A stretch of 47,585 bases of DNA from Candidatus Campylobacter infans (GCA_009827235.1 SPMW01000010.1:1-47585); one strand, 5' to 3'; counted from the stretch's first letter, positions 28,601 to 34,702 are shown. Numbers and translations: made by a program. The notes: a model not told the origin generated them from the letters alone.

Positions 28601-28933
28601 GTTTTGTATGGTGTAAAGATCATTTAAGGTTTGAGCGGCTGAACTTATAAAAGATGTAACTAATTCTCCGTGATTCATACCAGCATTTAAAGCGGCTACC
28701 CAAAAGCTTAGCCCTTCATCATCGCCTGTTCTACCTAAGAGGTTTTCGTAGAGATTTTGGACAAAGATTGTGTTGTCTTTGTTAAAATCTACCCCGTTGC
28801 GGATTGTGATTATTGTGTTTATAAGCCCTGGTACATCAGTGGCTAAACTGCCCCATAAAACAGCATCGCCTTCTGCTGGACGACCTAAAACTGAAAGATA
28901 AGCTTGTTGGACTTGTTGATTGGTTAATGCCAT
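19652..28933 (-). CDS. Giant DUF4214 / RTX-like S-layer-type surface protein
   Basis: 3093 residues. The N-terminus (1-130) is a DUF4214-type domain (QQAYLSVLGRPAEGDAVLWG, then LLGRTGDDEGLSFWVAALNAG), as in Campylobacter S-layer proteins exported by a type I system. The rest is a beta-solenoid of roughly 17-22-residue turns with many GxGxD/GGSGTD calcium-type motifs. Three large modules of about 220-275 residues (marked by FNSLKL near 388, FNSLKL near 663 and SDTLAF near 886) are followed at about 1010-1120 by a GGDKIDFTNIQ...ALLAINQNG...LLAI segment that resembles the true C-terminus (GDKIDFSKVATDL...ALVAINNG...LLGI, from about 2968). No cysteine was noticed. The C-terminus ends hydrophobic (GTSGVIEFA), fitting an uncleaved type I signal. 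No sapDEF-like exporter is in the window. SD AGGAGA precedes the ATG. Known SapA-type proteins are only about 900-1300 residues. Confidence 0.85.
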   Translation of the reverse strand: MALTNQQVQQAYLSVLGRPAEGDAVLWGSLATDVPGLINTIITIRNGVDFNKDNTIFVQNLYENLLGRTGDDEGLSFWVAALNAGMNHGELVTSFISSAAQTLNDLYTIQNKLALAEQISTQIKTIKGGAPAEAKLKALMNTIDDKTSINDIQEDINHFIGQFNEAKKVTVKPGADEPTIGSDEHASTYNATVNLNDEKTDLNIEGSTSFDDTLNLTVKGSSSNNTFNSSDIGQLSNLNTINLNLRDSRLTNSNITTSDLGAQNLKIKGTSADNITVNSQMSLLDTGDGGDTLSVNKSVESIKTGKGNDKVTINAKVGTLDTSAGNDNIKVNAQVNSIDAGSGNDIIDLAAGSKINKLNAGAGDDIISISQKANIKNALIDGGAGFNSLKLYDGLVDLTQTTLSGINALSGEARLKLSQIGAQNFILGVERLDNFAEPTGVFDTAKLEIKAEQGSMDLSKLAIAQDSTGHELKILDVKNSAIKLNDNNLGNSDGSDSTKVSVYGTDGNDTITIESGKVSLLDSLSGNDTITISKAASIAILNANDGKNKITIAGKVGTLTTKSGDDNISVSGEAGTINTNDGNDIINISGQANHLDTGAGNDNISLSGTLKELNAGSGNDTININQGAKIRDLKAGDGDDIISIQKGADINNAKIDGGSGFNSLKLSNGEVDLSKTSLNNISAISGEAKLSANQVNNKSLTLGTGQKDNYGDPSGVFDSATLNIQADKADLSLNNLKIASGSKNHTINIQNAKESQISLNDKNLGNDGIDDVEVFASKVNVAGTANKDKITLKEGKFASLDANNGNDIINIEKGASLANLKAGDGNDTINIKGKVSELDAGNGDDDVIVEKDAEVKKLNAGAGDDIIRVKNGAKIDLIDGNAGSDTLAFDKSSGGTSQATDISKTTISNIEILDGEGVLSAKQINGQSFILGGDKNKEVDGQKLSGNAKLQVKSDDLTNINLANLKSQTGVKDNTIEVQDVSEGKITLSDAKQYIKETIKLTANAHSVDISNIKGGDKIDFTNIQNLNGTNSAASSPEALDNSTNKTISSSKLYTINLVNGSVDDLSSLDSTLSTYSVSSNANALLAINQNGKAHIFKVNGPSTTSKLNSNMLKLLAITDSEINLGTTKVIGNTIEINGSVTITINKGDTKVQSAGNADTVFVGSVDLSDAENGTPNKNTQIIGSKDFTDTLAIQITSGSSTGGTTQKLDKSNFEKIVDTNKVKDVENLTLSTGNVEVDLTLENTNGNFQNEVTIAGSGKTKLQVKQDTQKISLGSGSGDVTVSSASVGDLNLGGGQNTLKVENSGKIGEVTGSDSKDTITISGSGSVDKITTNGGADEIKLENAGTLKTLEASSGNGTDTVTISGSGSISNITGEGKVTIGNNTTLQNQLDIGSYKNELTISGGSANVKNLLADNNQIKLEANSQIEKLQIKDGGNVSVSGSGSITFDTTNDAGTHTLTVGQDTTLKTFTAGSGDDTITIANGGKLSGDKIGLTNGNNTLNIASGGNVTNLTTITTGNGTNKITIDKNATASSLATINLGNGTNTLDLSVSGVSTGLTVSGGNGTDNINLSETNGKIATLNAGENATNISLKANDNTITTINANDKGSTINIASGSGTITTIEGKSGLDSISIGKGNTVNEIKTGTGAISIDGEGTITKVTVSQNASGDISIGNGTKTTVGTLQAGNNGTNNQNINLANGSTISTLEAKSGGTLTLNGNGEVSTLDLTGNSTENITIANGASVKNFTTDQNGSDNITVASGGKLDVTDAGKNLNFSGGTSKLEVQSGGDISTITTITMGDGSGSVTLKDGAKADKLATINLGNGDNTLDLGISGAANGITVSGGSGTDTIKVSGAGKITTLNAGQNATNIELKDGGSISTINANNTTGSTNNISISGSGHITKIAGNTQTDNIALGENITVGTLDTGANGTTTINGGTITTVSTTATGNVAVTVDKNAHITTLNTSNTAGAVTISGASTVDSLKAAGAVTISGASTVNSLTAVSSGDITLSGTGTTLKNDLNGKSGANNKITIADGAKVDGTINLNAAADSERNGTNSGDVVNISGANTVVNKIDTGSGAKTITIENNATINTIDAGHKKNDILLSGSGTVKELITGDTTSNDTHKIKIGGDTAGTTLSVEKFTAGTGKDEITVASGGKISNQEINLNNGDNTFSVSGDISKADKILTGSGANTITLSDGAKLKDNLMVDFSNANDSKNSTLTMNASGSISVTASKNTTISVSGANSGVDAKAKIDTLKAGAGTTTINFTDNAKIKTINANDAADSIITVSGTGTIENISGSDTKDTIKINDANSSITNLNAGASGTDITFSGSATVTNLNVSKSGSVINITNTDTANNATITKLSTANGTGTHTITVGDKVTIAGFEAGNGDDSITVKSGGTISATSLNFSGGTNTLDLQSGASIVNLETIQMGNGTNTINIKDGATASKLKTINLGNGTNTLELGVSGDTSNGITVTGGSGTDTIKVSGTNGKIETLVAGANETNINLENNGSITTINANDASGSTISVSGSGTITTIVGKDKADNITLSQGITVTTYTGGTGDDNINLSGATITTLDTNTGNTTISGDATSKGTVGTLKTTSGDSHIITVSNATINKYEAGTQNDTLIVSGGGQIGNDSNKELNFSGGNNTLMVKSGGDISKLSTIKMGDGGNANITIENGAKLSTNTDTTINLGTAGTGGTNTFKLYASGDHLNLSGSSSLDEITISGNGINLGTLSAGSGTTTINLEGKGGIKTLNVGDQANTISINGEGGVSTITASGSVAHTLTVGDKATISSYSGGSGADTITLQSGASIGTTAAGATAGTNLQINTGSGDDTITIEKGAKFASGVTIDFTASGSGTLKLKGNDFDLTKMDPIQGTTKNALTVKNVTKIDLTDATGNINLGDNQLTGQTTTGSTKKDVEITGVTQGNTLTLSNGAHEKVILDQSAKGISILQVGSGDKIDFSKVATDLSTAISSGTFSSVGSTGTSTTISSSGAYVWNDGISGFDQIEQVKAQIKTAANSLTTGQKALVAINNGDTSNQKSAIYLVSGSGTNGNNDITLDLLGIVGHKIDNQDKLGTSGVIEFA
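22931..23032 (-). repeat. 51-bp in-frame tandem duplication inside the S-layer-like gene
   Basis: Two copies start at 22931 and 22982, nearly identical over 51 bp. They encode two consecutive 17-residue turns containing GAVTISGASTV. This is one solenoid turn duplicated recently, showing how the protein grows. Confidence 0.8.
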
Positions 28934-29058
28934 ATTCTCTCCTTGTGTGATTTGGGTTTATTCACATTTATATCGCGCTTTAAAGAATCGCAAGATAAAG
29001 CAACAAAAATAATAAATGTAAATAAACCGCGAAAGATAGTTTTTAAAAAAACGCGCGA

Positions 29059-29085
29059 ATTATAGCATAAGAAAAAAAAAAAAAA
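29059..29085 (-). promoter_or_regulatory. Promoter of the S-layer-like gene with a T14 homopolymer next to the -10 box
   Basis: The minus strand reads TGCTATAAT (29067-29059), an ideal extended -10. Immediately upstream, 4 nt beyond its TG, is an uninterrupted run of 14 T (29085-29072). The predicted start is near 29052, giving a leader of about 118 nt before the SD and ATG at 28933. The T tract occupies about -20 to -33, where its length could change promoter strength. Confidence 0.65.
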
Positions 29086-29187
29086 CAACAAAAAATTAAG
29101 AAAATTTAACAATTTTTTTAAAAATCAAGTAGCAAAAATGCTAAAAGCTTGACCTAGCTAGACTTTGGGGGATTAAAATTTTTTTGG

Positions 29188-29294
29188 GAATTTTAGAATT
29201 TTAGAATTTTAGAATTTTAGAATTTTAGAATTTTAGAATTTTAGAATTTTAGAATTTTTGGGTTTTTGGGTTTTTGGGTTTTTGGGTTTTTGGG
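29188..29294 (+). repeat. Two adjacent 8-bp-period microsatellites
   Basis: Eight perfect copies of GAATTTTA (29188-29251) and a ninth unit ending in T are followed without a break by four perfect copies of GGGTTTTT plus a final GGG (29260-29294). The period stays at 8 bp across the change of unit. The array lies about 255-360 bp upstream of the S-layer-like ATG and 200 bp upstream of higB. Confidence 0.95.
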
Positions 29295-29360
29295 CTGGGT
29301 GAGATTTTGAAATTTTAAAATTTGTGCTTGGCTTTTGCGTGGGTTTGAAATTTTAAAATT

Positions 29361-29400
29361 TTAAAATTTGGTATTTTACAAAATAAGCGCAAGAAAATTA
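29361..29400. repeat. Left direct repeat flanking the higBA cassette
   Basis: This 40-nt segment starts TTAAAATTTGGTATTTTACA and continues AAATAAGCGC. It is repeated at 30641-30680 with 3 mismatches; the first 25 nt are identical. Confidence 0.75.
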
Positions 29401-29479
29401 TAAATGCTTATTTATATGTTAGAAATTTTAGTAAAATGCTTCTTTTTCTAAAAGACATTATGAAACATTGATTTATGCC

Positions 29480-29496
29480 TATAATTCGTGTATAAT
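29480..29496 (+). promoter_or_regulatory. Two TATAAT boxes directly before higB
   Basis: TATAAT occurs at 29480-29485 and 29491-29496. The second predicts a start at or next to the A of the higB ATG (29503), the first an 11-nt leader. Neither leaves room for an SD, suggesting leaderless or near-leaderless toxin mRNA. Confidence 0.5.
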
Positions 29497-29502
29497 TTTG
29501 CT

Positions 29503-29793
29503 ATGATTAAAAGTTTTTCTAGCAAAGAAACTGAGCTTATTTTTAATGAGTGCTTTTCAAAAAAACTGCCAGCTGATATCCAAAAAATAGCCTTGCGTAA
29601 GCTTTTGATGATAGATAAAGCAGGCAATCTAAACGACCTTAGAGTGCCACCATCAAATCACTTAGAAAAGCTTTTTGGGGATAGAGATGGGCAACATAGT
29701 ATAAGAATAAATGATGCTTGGCGCATTTGCTTTAAGCTAGAAAATCAAAACGATTTTTACGATGTAGAAATAATAAATTATCACAAAGGATAA
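29503..29793 (+). CDS. higB: HigB-family toxin (RelE/ParE fold)
   Basis: 96 residues from ATG 29503; an upstream GTG in frame overlaps a -10 box and is rejected. The sequence IKSFSSKETELIFNECFSKKLP, LRVPPSNHLEKLFGDRDGQHSIRINDAWRICF and the C-terminal VEIINYHKG match the HigB branch of ribosome-dependent mRNA interferases (killer-protein family). The toxin-first order and the antitoxin 2 nt downstream are the usual higBA layout. It would cut mRNA during translation when HigA is degraded. No SD is visible. Confidence 0.9.
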   Translation: MIKSFSSKETELIFNECFSKKLPADIQKIALRKLLMIDKAGNLNDLRVPPSNHLEKLFGDRDGQHSIRINDAWRICFKLENQNDFYDVEIINYHKG

Positions 29794-29795
29794 AG

Positions 29796-30092
29796 ATGAA
29801 AAAGATAGAATTACCAAGCATAGCAGAGATTTTAAGTCAAGAGTTTATCAAGCCTTTTGGGCTATCAGCATATAGGGTGGCAAAGGACATAAATGTGCCA
29901 GTATCACGCATACAAGACATTTTACACGGCAGACGCAAAATCAGCATTGACACAGCCCTAAGGCTTTCTAAATACTTTGGTGTAAGTGATAGTTTTTTTA
30001 TAGATTTACAAAGCGAAATAGAACTACGCGAGAGCAAAAATCGCCAAAAAGACGAGCTTGACAAGATAAAAGCATTAGAAGTGGCTAGCTAG
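29796..30092 (+). CDS. higA: HigA-family antitoxin (XRE helix-turn-helix)
   Basis: 98 residues. An HTH of the HigA/VapI type is clear: GLSAYRVAKDINVPVSRIQDIL then GRRKISIDTALRLSKYFGVSDSFFIDLQ. The protein binds and neutralises HigB and represses the operon promoter through its HTH. SD AAAGG lies before the ATG at 29796, in contrast to the toxin gene, so the antitoxin should be translated better than the toxin. The charged C-terminal tail (ESKNRQKDELDKIKALEV) is usual for the family. Confidence 0.92.
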   Translation: MKKIELPSIAEILSQEFIKPFGLSAYRVAKDINVPVSRIQDILHGRRKISIDTALRLSKYFGVSDSFFIDLQSEIELRESKNRQKDELDKIKALEVAS

Positions 30093-30208
30093 AAAATTTA
30101 TTGTAATTATTTTAATAAGCTCTCGTAGCTTAGTTTTGGGTGGCGGTAGTATAGTTAAATGTGAAATAATCTTAATTTTTGCCATAATCCACTGACACAC
30201 GGCAAAAA

Positions 30209-30316
30209 TCATTCCGCTTGTAATTCATTTTTTGAATTTTTAATTATAGTGTCTATTAGAGCATATCCAATTGCGAAAAATCCAAATGCGATTGATAAAA
30301 ATACAGCAATTTCCAT
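30209..30316 (-). CDS. 35-residue single-span membrane protein (small ORF)
   Basis: ATG 30316 has a strong SD (AAAGGGGATTAT before ATG), and an extended -10 TGATATAAT lies at 30369-30361. The product starts MEIAVFLSIAFGFFAIGYAL, one hydrophobic helix (about residues 3-25), followed by a short charged tail (KNSKNELQAE). The complete promoter-SD-ORF-stem-loop arrangement argues for a real gene. It could be a subunit-like small membrane protein or a type I toxin; no family is recognised. It lies inside the direct repeats that also enclose higBA. Confidence 0.6.
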   Translation of the reverse strand: MEIAVFLSIAFGFFAIGYALIDTIIKNSKNELQAE

Positions 30317-30360
30317 ATAATCCCCTTTATTTTTTTAATTTACCTATTTTTTAGCCTTTA

Positions 30361-30369
30361 ATTATATCA
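30361..30369 (-). promoter_or_regulatory. Extended -10 promoter of the 35-residue ORF
   Basis: TGATATAAT on the minus strand, about 45 nt before the ATG at 30316, predicting a start near 30354 and a leader of about 38 nt. Confidence 0.6.
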
Positions 30370-30640
30370 TATTTCAAAAAGACTATGTTATATTCACAAT
30401 ACGGGGCGAGCACAGGCAAACTCTAACGGATAGCAAAACAGCGTTCGTTTTAATAAAAATCAATCTAGCCTTTTAGCAGATTGAGAGTTTATAAAAGAAA
30501 ACTATATAAAATTTAAGTATTAGTTAAGTTGATTGTATGGTTTTTGAGCGTTTTGGCTGGGTAAAATTTTAAAATTTTAATTGCGTGGATTAAAATTTAT
30601 TTTTAAAATTTGCGCGGATTTTTGTGTGGGGTTTGAAATT

Positions 30641-30680
30641 TTAAAATTTGGTATTTTACAAAATAGGCGCAAAAAATTTA
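30641..30680. repeat. Right direct repeat flanking the higBA cassette
   Basis: Same orientation as 29361-29400, 1280 bp apart, 37 of 40 positions identical. The similarity extends upstream through a GTTTGAAATTTTAAAATT block in both copies. Confidence 0.75.
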
Positions 30681-30735
30681 CAGAATTTAAAAGCGCAGTA
30701 AATTTAAAATTTTCAAAAAAATTTTAAAATTTTAA

Positions 30736-31389
30736 TTATCTAGCGCCTTTTTTTAAGGTTACGGCAAAAATCGTTTTGAAAATAATGCCAAAATCGCCTA
30801 AAATGCTCCAATTTTTCACATAAAGCAAGTCCATTTTTAGCCTAGTTCTAAAACTAGTTTCGCTGCGTCCGTTGATCTGCCAAAGCCCTGTGATGCCGGG
30901 CTTTACGGCTAAAATCAAGCGCAAATATCCTTTCATATCGTGCCGTTCGCTGACCATATAAGGGCGCGGGCCAACCAAGCTCATATCGCCTTTTAGCACA
31001 TTAAAAAGCTGGGGCAATTCATCAAGTGAGCTTGCCCGCAAGAACGCGCCAAAGGCATTTACGCGCGGATCGCGCTTGAATTTATGGTATTTTGCGTAAT
31101 GCTCGGCTTCGTCTGGGTTGTCTTGTAAAAACTGCTCCATAAAGTCTTGCTCGCTAGTCATCGTGCGAAATTTCAAGCATTTAAACACAGAGCCGTTTTT
31201 GCCAAGGCGGTTTTGGTGAAAAAAAATTTTTTCTTTTGGTTCTTTGAGCTTTAAAATCAGGGCAATTAGGGCAAAAATGCTTAGCCAAAATGGAGCAAAA
31301 ATCAGCACTAAAATAGTATCAAGGATAGTTTTTAGGGCTTGATTTTGCGGGCGTAAAAGCGCTCTAATGCCTAGTTTTAAATGCTTCAA
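30736..31389 (-). CDS. Polyprenyl-phosphate sugar-1-phosphate transferase (WbaP/WcaJ catalytic type)
   Basis: 217 residues. One hydrophobic N-terminal segment (about 23-45, a membrane hairpin in this family) is followed by the catalytic domain: IFFHQNRLGKNGSVFKCLKFRTM, FLRASSLDELPQLFNVLKGDMSLVGPRP and KPGITGLWQINGRS. These enzymes move a sugar phosphate from a nucleotide sugar to undecaprenyl phosphate, starting O-antigen, capsule or glycoprotein glycan synthesis. The four-helix extra domain of full-length WbaP is absent. The start overlaps the upstream glycosyltransferase stop by 4 nt. The sugar cannot be told from sequence. Confidence 0.9.
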   Translation of the reverse strand: MKHLKLGIRALLRPQNQALKTILDTILVLIFAPFWLSIFALIALILKLKEPKEKIFFHQNRLGKNGSVFKCLKFRTMTSEQDFMEQFLQDNPDEAEHYAKYHKFKRDPRVNAFGAFLRASSLDELPQLFNVLKGDMSLVGPRPYMVSERHDMKGYLRLILAVKPGITGLWQINGRSETSFRTRLKMDLLYVKNWSILGDFGIIFKTIFAVTLKKGAR

Positions 31390-32519
31390 GCTAAACCTTT
31401 AAAATTTGTGTAAGCATTGCTTATGTAGTTTTTGATGTTTGTTTTAAAATTTTGTGTGCTGTAAGTTTGGGCGTAGTGGCAAATTTTGGCTGGCTCAAAA
31501 CTAGCAAGATCGCTCTCAAATGCTTTAATAGCGTCATTTAAGCTAGTTTCGTTTTGCTCGTTAAATAGCATTCCACTTTTTATGCCTTGTGCTTGGCTAT
31601 TTTTTACGCTCTCGCTTACTCCGCCTAGATTAAAAGCAATTACGGGTGTGCCACAACTCATCGCCTCAACAGCGGCTATGCCAAAATCCTCAATCCCAGC
31701 ATAAACAAAGCCACGCGCATTTTGTAGCAAATTTTTTAATTCATTATTATCTACGCGCCCTAAAAGCTCGATATTTGGCTTTGCGATGGCTTTTAGCTCG
31801 TTTAATTGCTCGCCATCACCTACAACTACTAGCTTTTTGCCGTTTAAATTAAATGCTTTTACTAATAAATCCACTCTCTTATATCCTACCAAACGCCCGC
31901 AAGTAATGTAATAATCGTCTTTATTTTCTTTTAATTTAAAATTTAAAGTATCTACTGGCGGGTAGATAACATCGGCTTTTTTGCCATAAATTTTAGCCAC
32001 TCTTTTGGCGATAAATTGCGATATGGCGATTATTTTATCTGGTCTATTAGCACAGCTTGCATCCCAGATGCGAAAATTATGTAAGATTTTTCTAGCTAGC
32101 GGGCGCAAGAGCGGATTTAGCCTTGCTAAATACTCAAAATGCATATCCCAAGCATAGCGCGTGGGCGTGTAAAGATAGCTGATGTGAAGCTGGTTTGGAT
32201 TTGTAAGGGCGTTTTTGGCTACGCAGTGAGAGCTTGATAAGACTATATCATAAGAGCTTAGATCAAAACTTTCGATAGCGTTTGCAAATAGCGGTAAATA
32301 CAGCCTAAAATGCTTTTTTGAAAAGGGTAAATTTTGAATGTAGCTAGTTTTAGCGTGTGCGCCTTTTAGCACGATACCCCGCTCTTTTTGCCCCATAAAA
32401 TCAACTAGTGAATATATATCAAAATCTTTATAAATATCAGTAAATGCGGCTATACAACGCTCAGCACCGCTATAAACATCTAGCCAATCACAAATTAAGG
32501 CTTTTTTAGCATTTAGCAT
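31386..32519 (-). CDS. GT4-family glycosyltransferase
   Basis: 377 residues of a GT-B fold. The N-terminal half carries KKALICDWLDVYSGAERCIAAF and YTPTRYAWDMHFEY (WbaZ-like mannosyltransferase features). The C-terminal donor site shows YYITCGRLVGYKRVDLLVKAF, KLVVVGDGEQL and the E-x7-E region GIEDFGIAAVEAMSCGTPVIA. It should transfer a hexose from a nucleotide sugar to a lipid-linked glycan, with the phosphoglycosyl transferase translated right after it. Both look like a two-gene unit without the rest of a polysaccharide cluster nearby. Confidence 0.88.
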   Translation of the reverse strand: MLNAKKALICDWLDVYSGAERCIAAFTDIYKDFDIYSLVDFMGQKERGIVLKGAHAKTSYIQNLPFSKKHFRLYLPLFANAIESFDLSSYDIVLSSSHCVAKNALTNPNQLHISYLYTPTRYAWDMHFEYLARLNPLLRPLARKILHNFRIWDASCANRPDKIIAISQFIAKRVAKIYGKKADVIYPPVDTLNFKLKENKDDYYITCGRLVGYKRVDLLVKAFNLNGKKLVVVGDGEQLNELKAIAKPNIELLGRVDNNELKNLLQNARGFVYAGIEDFGIAAVEAMSCGTPVIAFNLGGVSESVKNSQAQGIKSGMLFNEQNETSLNDAIKAFESDLASFEPAKICHYAQTYSTQNFKTNIKNYISNAYTNFKGLA

Positions 32520-32727
32520 ATAAGCTCACTTTTTAGCAAAAATTAAGATTAAAATTGTAGCAAGATGAGCTTAAATTTTTTTGGGTTTTGGGGCATTTTG
32601 GCTGGCTGTGGCTTGATAAATTTTAAAATTTAGCGCGCAAAAAGCAAGCAATTTCAGCCTTTAAATTAAAATTTGCTTTTTAAAAAATAAATTTGGTCTT
32701 AAATTAAAATTTATTTTAAGCGCAAAA

Positions 32728-33882
32728 CTAAGCAACTCTTTTAGCGTAAAAGTCTTTATAAAATTTGCTAAATTCGCCTTTAATTATTGCCTTTCTTGCT
32801 TGGTGCATTAAGTTTAGGTAATAATGTAAATTATGTAAGCTAGCAAGGCGGTAAAAGCTAAGCTCGCCAGCGCGGAATAAATGGTGTAAATAAGCACGAC
32901 TATAACGAGCGCAGGTGTAGCATTGACACTGGCTATCAAGCGCACTTTCATCATCTTTAAAGCGGGCGTTTTTAATGCTTAGCTTGCCAAAACTTGTAAA
33001 AAGCGTGCCGTTTCTTGCGTTTCTTGTAGGCAAAACGCAATCAAACATATCCACGCCTCTTGCGATGTTTTCTACTAGGTTTTCTGGCGTGCCTACACCC
33101 ATTAAATAGCGTGGCCTAAGCGCATCTGTGTAGGGCAGGGTGGCTTCTATGGTTTCATACATTTGCTCTGCGCTCTCACCCACGCTTAGCCCGCCAATTG
33201 CCAAGCCATCAAAAAATTTATCCCCACTATGCATAGCGCAAAGCTCGCTAGCACAATGCTTTCTCATATTTTTATCAACGCCACCTTGGATAATGGCAAA
33301 AATATTTTGCTCTTTGGCATTAAAAAATCTATTATTTAAATCGCTTGAAATTACGCTTTTGTGATAATTTAGGGATTCTTGCGCCCATTTTAGCGTGCGT
33401 TTTATGCTTAGCTTTATGCGCTCAGGACTTGCAGGCAAGGCTACTAAATCATCTAAGATCATCATTATATCGCTATTTAGGGCGTATTGGGTATCTAAAA
33501 CGGATTTTGGCGTAAAATAATGCTTGCTACCATCTATGTGGCTTTTAAAGGTAATGCCATTTTCATCGGCCTTTGCTTTGGAATTTAAAGAAAAAGCTTG
33601 AAAGCCGCCGCTGTCTGTTAAAAACGAGCCTTGAAATTTAGTGAAATTATGTAAGCCGCCTAATTTATGCACAAGGGCTGAGCCTGGGCGTAAATATAAA
33701 TGATAGGTGTTTGCTAGAATGATTTTTGCGCCTAAGATTTCTTGCATATCGTGCGCGTCTAGGCTTTTGATGGCAGCTTGCGTGCCAACTGGCATAAAGG
33801 CTGGGGTTTGGATTAGAGAATGCGCGGTATTTAGGGCGCCTGCGCGGGCTTGTGAATCAGTAGCTAGGATTTGAAATTTCAT
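32728..33882 (-). CDS. tgt: tRNA-guanine transglycosylase
   Basis: 384 residues. It exchanges the wobble G of GUN anticodons for preQ1 in queuosine synthesis. Catalytic Asp sits in [13 protein letters not shown] (Asp 90). Substrate residues lie in [15 protein letters not shown] and [11 protein letters not shown], with [32 protein letters not shown] (in pieces) and a C-terminal zinc site with CQCYTCARY and a following His. SD AAGGC lies before the ATG. It stands alone with AT-rich spacers on both sides. Confidence 0.97.
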   Translation of the reverse strand: MKFQILATDSQARAGALNTAHSLIQTPAFMPVGTQAAIKSLDAHDMQEILGAKIILANTYHLYLRPGSALVHKLGGLHNFTKFQGSFLTDSGGFQAFSLNSKAKADENGITFKSHIDGSKHYFTPKSVLDTQYALNSDIMMILDDLVALPASPERIKLSIKRTLKWAQESLNYHKSVISSDLNNRFFNAKEQNIFAIIQGGVDKNMRKHCASELCAMHSGDKFFDGLAIGGLSVGESAEQMYETIEATLPYTDALRPRYLMGVGTPENLVENIARGVDMFDCVLPTRNARNGTLFTSFGKLSIKNARFKDDESALDSQCQCYTCARYSRAYLHHLFRAGELSFYRLASLHNLHYYLNLMHQARKAIIKGEFSKFYKDFYAKRVA

Positions 33883-33952
33883 TTTAAGCCTTTTTTAAAA
33901 AGCGCAATTATAGCGGATTTTGGCTATACTGCGCGTTTTTGAAAGGATAAAA

Positions 33953-34702
33953 ATGCGTAAAATTGCTTTTATTACAGGGGCTAGTTCTGGGTTTGGCGCA
34001 AGTATTGCCAAAAGGCTTGATGATGATGGATATAGCGTGATAATTTGTGCTAGGCGCAAGCAAAAACTACAAGAGCTAGCTAAAATTTTAAAAAATCCGT
34101 GTTTGGTTTTAGAGCTTGATGTAAGGGATAAAAATGCGATTTTTAGCGCAGTAAATAGCCTAAAAGATGAATGGGCTAGCATTGATATTTTAGTAAATAA
34201 CGCAGGCCTTGCCTTAGGACAAGAAAAAACGCCAAATGCTAGCTTGGAGGATTTTGAGATTATGATTGATACAAATATAAAAGGGCTTGTTTATGTAACT
34301 AAGGCGCTTTTAGGGCATTTAAATAAGGGCGGGATAATTTTTAATTTAGGCAGTGTGGCAGGGTGCTGGCCGTATCCTGGCGCAAATGTATATGGCGCAA
34401 GCAAGGCCTTTGTGCATCAATTTAGCCTTAATTTAAGAAATGATTTAGCAGGGCGTGATATTCGCGTTAGCGTGGTAGCCCCTGGCATTGCTAAAACTGA
34501 GTTTAGCGATGTGAGATTTAAAGGCGATCATAAGCGCGCAAATGCCGTGTATGATGGCACAAAATATTTAAGCGCTGATGATATAGCACAAATTGTAAGC
34601 GATATAGCAAAATTACCTGAGCATGTAAATATAAATTATGTAGAGCTAATGCCAGTTAGCCAAAGCTGGGCTGGATTTAGCTTTTGGCGCGAAGATGAAT
34701 AA
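33953..34702 (+). CDS. Short-chain dehydrogenase/reductase (YdfG-like)
   Basis: 249 residues from ATG 33953 with GAAAGGAT upstream; an extended frame to 33920 is rejected because it has no SD and overlaps the likely promoter. The nucleotide loop is TGASSGFGASIAKRL, NNAGLAL follows, and the active site is Ser in NLGSVAG plus YGASK (YxxxK). The C-terminal ELMPVSQSWAGFSFWRE resembles the E. coli YdfG group, NADP-dependent enzymes acting on 3-hydroxy acids such as serine or malonic semialdehyde. The substrate here is inferred only. The end overlaps trmA by 8 nt. Confidence 0.9.
   Translation: MRKIAFITGASSGFGASIAKRLDDDGYSVIICARRKQKLQELAKILKNPCLVLELDVRDKNAIFSAVNSLKDEWASIDILVNNAGLALGQEKTPNASLEDFEIMIDTNIKGLVYVTKALLGHLNKGGIIFNLGSVAGCWPYPGANVYGASKAFVHQFSLNLRNDLAGRDIRVSVVAPGIAKTEFSDVRFKGDHKRANAVYDGTKYLSADDIAQIVSDIAKLPEHVNINYVELMPVSQSWAGFSFWREDE

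Larger units (their letters stand above)
30093..30735. other. Intergenic region after higBA: small ORF, stem-loops and AT palindromes
   Basis: It contains the 35-codon minus-strand ORF at 30209-30316 and a stem TTTTTGCC/GGCAAAAA (30176-30183 / 30201-30208) just past its stop. A moderately GC-richer stretch of unknown nature runs from 30400 to 30450, with a TCAATCT/AGATTGA stem near 30461-30485. From about 30565 AAATTTTAAAATTT repeats include the right direct repeat. No larger gene is seen. Confidence 0.5.

Noticed and set aside
28924..29112. Minus-strand 62-codon frame in the leader of the S-layer-like gene.
   Set aside because: It runs through the promoter and poly-T tract, overlaps the true start in another frame and has no SD; the Phe run comes from the T tract.
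29188..29294. CRISPR array.
   Set aside because: The 8-bp units are contiguous with no spacers, so this is a microsatellite.
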